DNA from: CAZFZT01 sp964523675 | Lineage (GTDB): Bacteria; Planctomycetota; Phycisphaerae; Phycisphaerales; SM1A02 | Length of the DNA: 14,687 nucleotides | Direction of reading: 5' to 3' | Assembly: GCA_964523675.1 (NCBI GenBank) | Contig: CAZFZT010000081.1 | Span: 1-14,687 of the forward strand | Shown here: positions 7,589-13,407 of the stretch, in pieces | Layout: each line of letters starts with the position of its first letter | Position numbering within the stretch: position 1 is the first letter of the stretch | Program-made: the position numbers and the translations under genes | Notes under the pieces: generated by a model | Told to the model about the DNA's origin: nothing | The model's input: the letters and a program-made list of their open reading frames with translations, nothing else | Databases searched by the model: none

Positions 7589-8690
7589 ACTTTCGAGATG
7601 CGTCACGCAGTGTCCGCTTCTCCTCATCGCTGAGCGACTGAATTCCCTCGCGGTTGATCTTGTCGAGAATGCGATCAATCTCGCGCTGTGATGCTTTCGG
7701 CCGCGAGGGTCTGCCCGGCTTCGCATGGCGATAGTGATGGGATGTCGGATCGACGCGGCCGAGGAAATCGAAGAAGCCGTGCAGGTGATGCGGCCTGCGT
7801 ATGAAGTAGAAGCCGGCGATCGCGCCGCCGAGATGTCCCGCCTCGCCGCCTGCGTTGTTGCCGCCCGTGATGATCGTAAAAAGGGCGAGGATGACTAAGC
7901 CATAGGCGACCGTACTCAAGCGCATCGGCAGGATGAAGAACAGCAGCACCATCGCATTCGGGGCGAGGTACGCCCCAGCCATGAGCACGCCGAACACACC
8001 TGCGGATGCGCCGATCAATGGCATATACGTGTCGTTGAAGAGGAGTCCAGGAACGCGCACTTCCTCTCCCGCCATCATCGTCGCAACGACACCGCCGAGG
8101 TTAAGCAGTGAATAGAGCAGAGCGCCGCAGATGCCGCACAACAGATAGAACGCCAGATATCGCTTCGAGCCGAGATACCGCTCCACAAGCGGGCCGAAGA
8201 AATACAGGCCGATCATGTTGAATACCAGATGCATCAGGTTGGCGTGCAGAAACTGGAAACCGATCAGCCGCCAGAACTCCACCTGAAGGAACCCGCGTTG
8301 TGTCGAGAAGTGAAGGTATTCCGAGAGCACGCCATTCATGGGGAAGATCTCCACCCAGCCGACGTGTCCACCGGTCCTCGGATCGACGAGGGGCGCTCTG
8401 AGCATGCCATTCGGGCCGGGCTGAAGGCCATCGATCTGCGGCTGCGCTCCCGGTGGAAGCGCCATTCCCTCCAGCGGGTAACTTCGTCCCGAGACCAACT
8501 GAACCGCCGTTCGCGGCCCGAGCCGATCTTGCGCCGTGAACAGATCAATCGCAAACACCGCCACGCAGATCACAATGATCCACGTGTTCACCGACCACAT
8601 GCCGACGGACCCGATGCCGCGCGATGCGAAGGAGCCCGCACCGCCTCCCCCGCGATGACTTCGGATGTACTCGCGATCGTGAATTCCCAT
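7587..8690 (-). CDS. Rhomboid-family intramembrane serine protease
   Basis: 367 residues from the ATG at 8690. A longer frame to 8738 runs into a repeat element and is rejected. TM1 spans about 33-52. An extramembrane stretch of about 85 residues follows, then the HLVFNMIG motif (His154, Asn158) of the oxyanion region, the GASAG nucleophile (Ser229) and GEAGHLGGAIAG (His286), completing the Ser-His dyad. Both catalytic residues are present, so it should be active against membrane-spanning substrates. The C-terminal tail (about 327-367: REIDRILDKINREGIQSLSD) is a charged helical segment often seen after rhomboid domains in planctomycetes and Bacteroidetes (DUF6576-like, from memory). No Shine-Dalgarno; a TATCAT hexamer 6 bases before the ATG suggests a leaderless message. 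The substrate is unknown, and the neighbours do not reveal it. Confidence 0.93.
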   Translation of the reverse strand: MGIHDREYIRSHRGGGGAGSFASRGIGSVGMWSVNTWIIVICVAVFAIDLFTAQDRLGPRTAVQLVSGRSYPLEGMALPPGAQPQIDGLQPGPNGMLRAPLVDPRTGGHVGWVEIFPMNGVLSEYLHFSTQRGFLQVEFWRLIGFQFLHANLMHLVFNMIGLYFFGPLVERYLGSKRYLAFYLLCGICGALLYSLLNLGGVVATMMAGEEVRVPGLLFNDTYMPLIGASAGVFGVLMAGAYLAPNAMVLLFFILPMRLSTVAYGLVILALFTIITGGNNAGGEAGHLGGAIAGFYFIRRPHHLHGFFDFLGRVDPTSHHYRHAKPGRPSRPKASQREIDRILDKINREGIQSLSDEEKRTLRDASRK

Positions 8691-8696
8691 GGGTAG

Positions 8697-8702
8697 ATGA
8701 TA
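8697..8702 (-). promoter_or_regulatory. Candidate -10 element for a leaderless rhomboid transcript
   Basis: The minus strand reads TATCAT (5 of 6 matches to TATAAT), ending 6 bases before the ATG at 8690, so transcription would begin at or next to the start codon. No good -35 is visible at 16-18 bases. It fits the absence of a Shine-Dalgarno. Confidence 0.4.
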
Positions 8703-8705
8703 AGG

Positions 8706-8812
8706 GCAGGCCCCGAAGGCATGGAGGCACAGAGGCACGAAGCAGTTTGGACACGCAGGCCATCTCTCTCACTTCGTGCCTAGGTGCCTATCTGCCTTCG
8801 TGCCTGCTCCTA
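8706..8812. repeat. Inverted-repeat element iii (8-base periodic arms)
   Basis: Occupies the gap between the methyltransferase stop and the rhomboid start. The left arm (8706-8742) steps by 8 through AGGCATGG, AGGCACAG, AGGCACGA. The right arm (8772-8810) steps by 8 through CTTCGTGC, CTAGGTGC, CTATCTGC, CTTCGTGC. AGGCACGAAG (8733-8742) has two perfect complements, at 8772-8781 and 8796-8805. Over about 38 bases the arms are roughly 80% complementary when the outer copy is used in register. Its end supplies the methyltransferase stop codon. The unit sequence differs from elements ii, v and vi, but the architecture is the same. Confidence 0.75.
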
Positions 8813-9544
8813 CCCATGCCTCATCAAGATCGTCGCGTCATGTCCATCAAGATAATCCTGCGCGAAACTCACGCGCGGCGTGTTCGACATCGCCCAGTCC
8901 AGCCACCCAACTGTATCGAACCGCCGCGCGGGATCGAGCGGCTGAGCAGCAAAGCGCGGATGATGCCGATTCGACAGAAAATTGAACACCACCCCCTGAG
9001 CCGACGCTTCGAACGCATGGCCGACCAATCGCTTCGCATCCCCCTCATCCATCGTGTTGAGCGTGCCTGAAAGAAACGCGAAGTCCGGCTTGTATGACGC
9101 AAACACGCGCAGATCATCAAACACGTTCACCACCGCAAACTCGCAGCCAGGCAGGCCGCGCTGCTTCGCCGCTGCGATCATCTCCGGCATGGCATCAAGG
9201 CCAACATAACGCTCGAAAGGCAGAGCAGTACCGGGTACCGAGTGCCGAGTGCCGAGTGGTTCAAAATCGCCGCGATCGCTTCCGCTCTGCTCGGTCCTCG
9301 CTCCTCGGTCCTCAGCACTCCCCAGCAGATACTGCGCGAGGTCACCCGTGCCGCAGCCGATGTCGAGCAGTCGGCAGCCCTCCAGTGCCGATCGGCCGAT
9401 CGTCTCGACCATCACCTTGAACCGCAAGGCCTGCGCTTCACGACTCTGCCAGAGTGTCGCCTCGAATGACGGCCCAAACCGCGCAACCGCAGCTCGATAT
9501 GGTTCGAGATGCTTCTCGTCGGCCGGTTGGGGAGTGTGGGGCAT
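8810..9544 (-). CDS. Class I SAM-dependent methyltransferase with an in-frame repeat-derived insertion
   Basis: 244 residues from the ATG at 9544. Motif I, LLDIGCGTGDLAQYLL (59-74), binds S-adenosylmethionine. The second strand with its acidic residue is YVGLDAMPEMIAAAK (113-127), and FAFLSGTLNTM (155-165) corresponds to motif IV. The substrate cannot be told. Motifs I and II are normally about 15 residues apart; here some 38 separate them. The extra residues (about 75-106) are encoded by an inverted repeat with 7-base periodic arms and are low-complexity and hydrophilic. The frame has no stop or shift, so the protein is probably made with an extra surface loop. An in-frame ATG at 9649 would overlap the divergent gene and lacks homology. 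No Shine-Dalgarno; TACACT lies 9 bases upstream. Likely a free-standing small-molecule or protein methyltransferase. Confidence 0.85.
   Translation of the reverse strand: MPHTPQPADEKHLEPYRAAVARFGPSFEATLWQSREAQALRFKVMVETIGRSALEGCRLLDIGCGTGDLAQYLLGSAEDRGARTEQSGSDRGDFEPLGTRHSVPGTALPFERYVGLDAMPEMIAAAKQRGLPGCEFAVVNVFDDLRVFASYKPDFAFLSGTLNTMDEGDAKRLVGHAFEASAQGVVFNFLSNRHHPRFAAQPLDPARRFDTVGWLDWAMSNTPRVSFAQDYLDGHDATILMRHG
9228..9321. repeat. Inverted-repeat element iv inside the methyltransferase gene
   Basis: On the plus strand the left arm carries 7-base units TACCGAG, TGCCGAG, TGCCGAG (9236-9256). The right arm carries TCGGTCC, TCGCTCC, TCGGTCC, TCAGCAC (9291-9318). Aligned in register, about 17 of 22 bases of the arms are complementary. 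The element translates, in the gene's minus-strand frame, to about residues 75-106, exactly the stretch absent from ordinary methyltransferases between motifs I and II. At about 94-96 bases it is close to a multiple of three and has no stop in the used frame. Confidence 0.7.
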
Positions 9545-9553
9545 GAATGAAGA

Positions 9554-9559
9554 AGTGTA
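9554..9559 (-). promoter_or_regulatory. Candidate -10 element of the methyltransferase gene
   Basis: The minus strand reads TACACT, ending 9 bases before the ATG at 9544. This gives a nearly leaderless transcript if it is used. No convincing -35 partner is seen, so confidence is low. Confidence 0.25.
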
Positions 9560-9606
9560 GTAAGATCGGGCAGGTCGAACCGAGAGCCGGCCATTGTCGT
9601 CTGCAA

Positions 9607-9634
9607 TCGACTTCTCATGACGATGTGGTATCTT
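9607..9634 (+). promoter_or_regulatory. Candidate promoter of the DUF4159 gene
   Basis: TCGACT (9607-9612) and TATCTT (9629-9634) are 16 bases apart, each a 4-of-6 match to consensus. TATCTT lies 8 bases before the in-frame GTG at 9643, which begins an ideal signal peptide. If real, it supports that GTG as a leaderless start and rules out the ATG at 9547. Confidence 0.35.
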
Positions 9635-9642
9635 CTGCATCT

Positions 9643-11985
9643 GTGTCATGGCAAGGGGCCCAATCTCGCACGTGGCTCGCGGGTGTGTTGACGCTGCTGG
9701 TGTACGCGGCCGCGCATGCGCAGCCGTCCCCGCAGATCAACGCAGATGAATTGACCGACGAGCATGTTCGCGCCGCCATAGACGCAATCGCGGCAATGAT
9801 CGCCGCTCGCATGGATGACGAAACCCTGTGGGAGCCGCACTCACCACCATCCGGTGAGAGTGCGCAGCCGGGCGGCTATACCGCGCTTGCGGTCCTGGCG
9901 CTCTTGTCGGCAGGGGAGTCGTACCAAGGTGAACGACTCGCTGAAGCGGTGAAGAAACTAGAGGATGTCGAGATGACTGCCGTATATGGGCTGGCGATGC
10001 GTGCATCACTCTGGGCGCATCTCCCAGAACGGTTCCGAAGTAACCTCGAGGACGACGCGCAGCAACTCACGCGGGGATTCCAACGAAACGGCGGCGGGTG
10101 GTACTACCACATCAACGGGCCGCCTATTTACATCTCCAATTCTCGTCGTATGTTCGGCGCGCTCGGGTTATGGGAAGCCGCCAATCGTGGTGTACGAGTT
10201 CCGCGCAGCGTCTGGCACCAACTGGAGCAGGCGTTCCTGAGCATGCAACTTGCAGATGGCGGGTGGAATTATCGCGGCGACGGTCCGGCCACCGGTTCCA
10301 TGACCGCATCGGGTCTGGCGACGCTCTTCTTCACGCAGGATCACTTGCACTCTGACCGCTTTGTACAGATCAACCCGCGTCGGCGGCGAACCGAGCCCGT
10401 GGATGTTGCTATCGAGCGCGGCTTGAACTGGTTGGATCGCAATTTCGCCGTCAGCGTCAATCCAGGTAGCACGGCACGCTCCGTTCGCTCCCGCTACTTC
10501 TACTACTACGTCTACAGTCTGGAACGGGCGGCGCTTGCGAGTGGGTACAAGCGCTTTGGTGGGCAGGACTGGTTTCGGGCAGGCGCTGCGGAGTTGATCC
10601 ACCGGACATGCGAATGGGACGTTGGTTCTCGCGCCATGACTGCCCATGAGAAGACCTATGGCGATGGCAGACGGGCTGCGCTGCGCACTGATGATCTTGC
10701 CTTTGCGCTCATGTTCCTGAGTCGCGGGCGCGTTCCGATCGCTGTCAACAAATTGCGTGATCCATCAGTCGCATGGAACAATCGGCCGCGCGATGTTGCC
10801 AACTTCACGGCATGGCTCAGCGATGAAGCGGCAACGACGCTCAACTGGCAAATCGTTGACATCGATGCTGATCCTGCTACTTGGCTGGATGCTCCGCTGC
10901 TCTACTTCGCTTCACATCAGGCGGTGCCGTGGGCGCGCGAGGAAGCGGCGGAATTGCGGCGGATCAAGCGATACCTTGATCTTGGCGGGATGCTCGTGGC
11001 GGTTGGTGAGGGCGGCGGCCGCCAATTTGCAGAATCAATCGAGGTGGCAGGGCGGCTAATGTATCCGCACCTCGAATGGCGCACGATCGAAAGCGACCAT
11101 TGGGCGTTCAATGCACATGCAAGCGTTGATCGCGGCCGGCCTCGGCTCCGCGCGCTCGGCAATGGAGTGCGCGACCTCATCATCCTCGCAACTGATGATC
11201 TCTCTGCGACATTCCAGCGACGCCGGGGGCAACCGATCGCACACTATGAAACCCTCGCGAACTTTTACTTCGTGGCTTCAGAAATGAACCGGCCGAAACC
11301 GCGCCTGGCCGCACAGTCGCCGGTCGCATTCCTTGAAGATGGTGAACCGGTTGGGCATGTCAGTGCAACGATCGTGCGAGCGCAGCCCGGCAGCGGCTCA
11401 CCGCCTGAGCCGCTCGCGATCGAAGTCTTCGCCGATGCCCTTGCGCGTGCCGGCGACATTCAGGTAACGCTTGCCGATCACCGTCTCGATGCCATCGAGG
11501 TATTCGAGCCGAAGCCGGATGTCATCATTGTCAGCGGCGTGAGCGATGCAACATTCAGCGAGGCGGAGCGCGATGCGATTGCCGCGTTCGTGAAGAGCGG
11601 CGGCGTGGTGCTCTTCGAGCAGACGGGCGGTTCGCCGACTGGCCGCTTCATGACGGCAGCAGAATCACTCGCGCAGGAGATTCTCGATGATGCGCCTCGC
11701 TCCATGCGGGATCATGCCATCATCACCGGCCAGGGAATCGACCACGCGACCGACCTCTCGCGCATCGAGTACCGGCCGTATTCACTCATCGTGACCGGCT
11801 CGATCGAAACGGTGCCGCGACTGCGGGGCATGGCGCACGAAAGCGGCGGAATGATCCTGCTGAGCCGCGAAGACATCAGTCACGCTTTGCTCGATCAACC
11901 GTGCTGGGGCATCCACGGCTACTCGCCACGCTCCGCGCGCTTGCTGCTTCGCAATGTGCTGCTCTACAGTGCCATGCGCCGCTGA
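9643..11985 (+). CDS. Secreted DUF4159-domain protein with N-terminal alpha/alpha-barrel (terpene-cyclase-like) region
   Basis: 780 residues from the GTG at 9643. A signal peptide (about 1-26) ends in AHA before Gln-Pro, so the mature protein is exported. Residues about 30-365 are helical, with prenyltransferase/squalene-oxidase-like repeats (MQLADGGWNYRGDGPATG; RNGGGWYYHINGP). From about 370 (KLRDPSVAWNNRP) comes DUF4159, resembling a glutamine-amidotransferase-like Rossmann fold without an obvious catalytic Cys (LLYFASHQ, then RRIKRYLDLGGMLVAVGEGG). A second, similar unit follows at about 625-665 (DVIIVSGVSD, then AIAAFVKSGGVVLFEQTGG), suggesting internal duplication. The function of such proteins is unknown. 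Start alternatives are GTG 9625 and ATG 9547; the last leaves only 2 bases to the divergent gene and gives an overlong leader. The next gene starts 2 bases after the stop. Confidence 0.85.
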   Translation: MSWQGAQSRTWLAGVLTLLVYAAAHAQPSPQINADELTDEHVRAAIDAIAAMIAARMDDETLWEPHSPPSGESAQPGGYTALAVLALLSAGESYQGERLAEAVKKLEDVEMTAVYGLAMRASLWAHLPERFRSNLEDDAQQLTRGFQRNGGGWYYHINGPPIYISNSRRMFGALGLWEAANRGVRVPRSVWHQLEQAFLSMQLADGGWNYRGDGPATGSMTASGLATLFFTQDHLHSDRFVQINPRRRRTEPVDVAIERGLNWLDRNFAVSVNPGSTARSVRSRYFYYYVYSLERAALASGYKRFGGQDWFRAGAAELIHRTCEWDVGSRAMTAHEKTYGDGRRAALRTDDLAFALMFLSRGRVPIAVNKLRDPSVAWNNRPRDVANFTAWLSDEAATTLNWQIVDIDADPATWLDAPLLYFASHQAVPWAREEAAELRRIKRYLDLGGMLVAVGEGGGRQFAESIEVAGRLMYPHLEWRTIESDHWAFNAHASVDRGRPRLRALGNGVRDLIILATDDLSATFQRRRGQPIAHYETLANFYFVASEMNRPKPRLAAQSPVAFLEDGEPVGHVSATIVRAQPGSGSPPEPLAIEVFADALARAGDIQVTLADHRLDAIEVFEPKPDVIIVSGVSDATFSEAERDAIAAFVKSGGVVLFEQTGGSPTGRFMTAAESLAQEILDDAPRSMRDHAIITGQGIDHATDLSRIEYRPYSLIVTGSIETVPRLRGMAHESGGMILLSREDISHALLDQPCWGIHGYSPRSARLLLRNVLLYSAMRR

Positions 11986-11987
11986 CC

Positions 11988-12539
11988 ATGGCCAAGCCCG
12001 TCGCCAATCTCCGATTGTTCGCAGCGATCTATCCGCCTTCACACCTCGTAGAAGCGTGGCATGGTGTGCTCGCATCGTTTGATCTGCCGGAGCATCGGCT
12101 GGTGCGGCCGGAGCAGGTGCATCTGACGCTTCAGTTCATTGGCGATACACCTGCTGCGCAACTGGAGCGGGTGATTGAATCGGTCGAGCGGTCGGCGGCT
12201 GGGCTGGAGCCGTTCCGCCTCACGCCAATCGGACTGATTCGCTTGCCGGAGCGCGGCAGAGCGCGGCTGATTGCGGTGGAAACGGATCGTCAGCCGACGC
12301 TGCTCGAACTGCAAAGCCGCCTCGCGCAGCGGCTAGCGCGGAATGTGCGAGCGAAGCCCGGCCAGAAGTACCTGCCGCACATCACACTCTGCCGATTCCG
12401 TTCGCCGACGAGGGTTCAGGAGCCGAGCATCGAGATCGGCCGGGAGCCGTTTGAAGTCAGCGAGATCATGTTGATGCGCAGCACATTGAAGGCGAGCGGC
12501 GCGGAGCATGTTGAGGTGGCGCGGGTGAGGTTGGGGTGA
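11988..12539 (+). CDS. thpR: RNA 2',3'-cyclic phosphodiesterase (2'-5' RNA ligase family, ThpR type)
   Basis: 183 residues, the usual family length. The two H-x-T/S-x signatures of the 2H phosphoesterase superfamily are intact: HLTL at 45-48 (followed by QFIG) and HITL at 131-134 (followed by CRF). The N-terminal LRLFAAIYPPSHL is also typical. Bacterial members hydrolyse RNA 2',3'-cyclic phosphates to 2'-phosphates and can join tRNA halves in vitro; the physiological role is unclear. The ATG at 11988 is chosen because homology starts there. The frame stays open upstream to 11901, but that part overlaps the DUF4159 gene and is unrelated. With only 2 bases after the preceding stop, translation is probably coupled in one operon. 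A repeat element begins at the base after the stop codon. Confidence 0.93.
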   Translation: MAKPVANLRLFAAIYPPSHLVEAWHGVLASFDLPEHRLVRPEQVHLTLQFIGDTPAAQLERVIESVERSAAGLEPFRLTPIGLIRLPERGRARLIAVETDRQPTLLELQSRLAQRLARNVRAKPGQKYLPHITLCRFRSPTRVQEPSIEIGREPFEVSEIMLMRSTLKASGAEHVEVARVRLG

Positions 12540-12656
12540 GGAGGCAGGGGCAAAGGGGCAGAGGGGTAGGCATCGAGGCATCAGGGGATCGAGGTATCAA
12601 GTGAAAGCATGGCGAAAGGGCGCGACTTTCTCTCGCTGTCCCTTCGCCCCTTCCCA
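12540..12656. repeat. Inverted-repeat element v (8-base periodic, shared core)
   Basis: It fills the whole 119-base gap between the convergent thpR and efp stop codons. The purine-rich left part steps by 8: GGCAAAGG, GGCAGAGG, then GGCATCGA, GGCATCAG, GGGATCGA, GGTATCAA (to 12600). The shared core GTGAAAGCATGGCGAAAGGG (12601-12620) follows, and a pyrimidine-rich tail (12638-12655). GGCGAAAGGG (12611-12620) pairs with CCCTTCGCC (12640-12648) with one bulged A. The position suggests use as a shared transcription end, without a U-tract. Confidence 0.75.
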
Positions 12657-12658
12657 AC

Positions 12659-13234
12659 TCACGCCTTCCCCAAATACTCGCCCGTCTCCGGACTGATTCG
12701 CACCACTTGGCCGTTCTCGATGAACGGCGGCACGCGAATCTTCGCACCGGTTTCGACCGTGGCTTCCTTGAGTTGATTCGTGGCTGTCGCGCCGCGCGGC
12801 TGTGGGGCGGTGTCGGTAACGGTCAGTTCCACCGCTGCGGGCAGCGTCACGCTGAGCACCCGGCCGCCATACAACGCAAGGACGCACTCGGTGTTCTCCT
12901 TGAGCCACTGCGACTGTTCGCGCGGCAGGGCTTCGCTGTGCACCTCGATCTGCTCGAATGACTCGTTATCCATGAAGACGAACGGCCCATCGCCCTTGCC
13001 GCTTGCGTCATAAAGATATTGCATGGGTCGGCGATCGATGCTGACGTCATCGAGCTTGTCGGCTGAGCCGAGCCGCTGCGTCTTGATCGTGCCGGTCTCG
13101 AGATTCTTCATCTTGGCCTGCACATAAGCAGGGCCTTTGCCGGGCTTGACGTGATCGGTGTCGAGCACGAGATGCAACTGGCCGTCGATGAGCAGTACAG
13201 CGTTGGACTTGAGTTCAGTGGCTTTGATGGGCAT
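12659..13234 (-). CDS. efp: Elongation factor P
   Basis: 191 residues, normal for EF-P. This translation factor binds between the P and E sites and rescues ribosomes stalled at consecutive prolines. The N-terminal KOW-like domain carries HVKPGKGPAYVQAK; Lys33 in PGKG matches E. coli Lys34, the residue that needs modification in many bacteria. The C-terminal S1-like domain ends in the typical ETGAKIRVPPFIENGQVV and a short GEYLGKA tail. No modification enzyme is encoded here. The ATG at 13234 begins the homologous part; an in-frame TTG at 13306 would translate repeat element vi and is rejected. No Shine-Dalgarno is present, but TACAAT ends 7 bases before the ATG, so the message may be leaderless. 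Confidence 0.97.
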   Translation of the reverse strand: MPIKATELKSNAVLLIDGQLHLVLDTDHVKPGKGPAYVQAKMKNLETGTIKTQRLGSADKLDDVSIDRRPMQYLYDASGKGDGPFVFMDNESFEQIEVHSEALPREQSQWLKENTECVLALYGGRVLSVTLPAAVELTVTDTAPQPRGATATNQLKEATVETGAKIRVPPFIENGQVVRISPETGEYLGKA

Positions 13235-13241
13235 GGGCGGG

Positions 13242-13247
13242 ATTGTA
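13242..13247 (-). promoter_or_regulatory. Candidate -10 element for leaderless efp
   Basis: The minus strand reads TACAAT (5 of 6 matches to TATAAT), ending 7 bases before the ATG at 13234; the expected start point is the A of the ATG. No good -35 is seen, because repeat element vi begins about 10 bases further upstream. Confidence 0.45.
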
Positions 13248-13257
13248 GAGGAAGGGT

Positions 13258-13380
13258 CAGGTATTGAGGCAGCAAGGCAAGGAGGCATCAAGTGAAAGCG
13301 TGACAAAGGGGCAACGCTTCCGGCTTGTCCCTTCGCCCCTTTGCCCCTTTGAACCTTCGCCCCTTCTACCTCTCGCCTTC
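13258..13380. repeat. Inverted-repeat element vi (8-base periodic, shared core)
   Basis: Lies between the stop of the zinc-ribbon gene and the start of efp. The left part is four degenerate 8-base units: GGTATTGA, GGCAGCAA, GGCAAGGA, GGCATCAA. Next comes the shared core (13286-13315) with GTGAAAGCGTGAC. The right arm steps by 8 through CCCTTCGC, CCCTTTGC, CCCTTTGA, ACCTTCGC. CAAAGGGGC (13304-13312) pairs perfectly with GCCCCTTTG at 13335-13343 and again at 13343-13351. It probably also marks the 3' end of the zinc-ribbon gene. Confidence 0.75.
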
Positions 13381-13407
13381 TTTGGACGTTTGAACGTTTC
13401 TCGCTTC

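Noticed and set aside
9272..9279. GCGATCGC, the cyanobacterial HIP1 octamer, in the loop of element iv
   Set aside because: A single occurrence in GC-rich DNA; nothing else suggests a cyanobacterium.
9547..9642. ATG start for the DUF4159 protein at 9547
   Set aside because: It leaves only 2 bases to the divergent methyltransferase start and puts about 45 residues before the signal-peptide core. The GTG at 9643 gives a normal signal peptide.
13235..13306. N-terminal extension of EF-P from a TTG at 13306
   Set aside because: The extra 24 residues translate part of repeat element vi and precede the normal EF-P N terminus.
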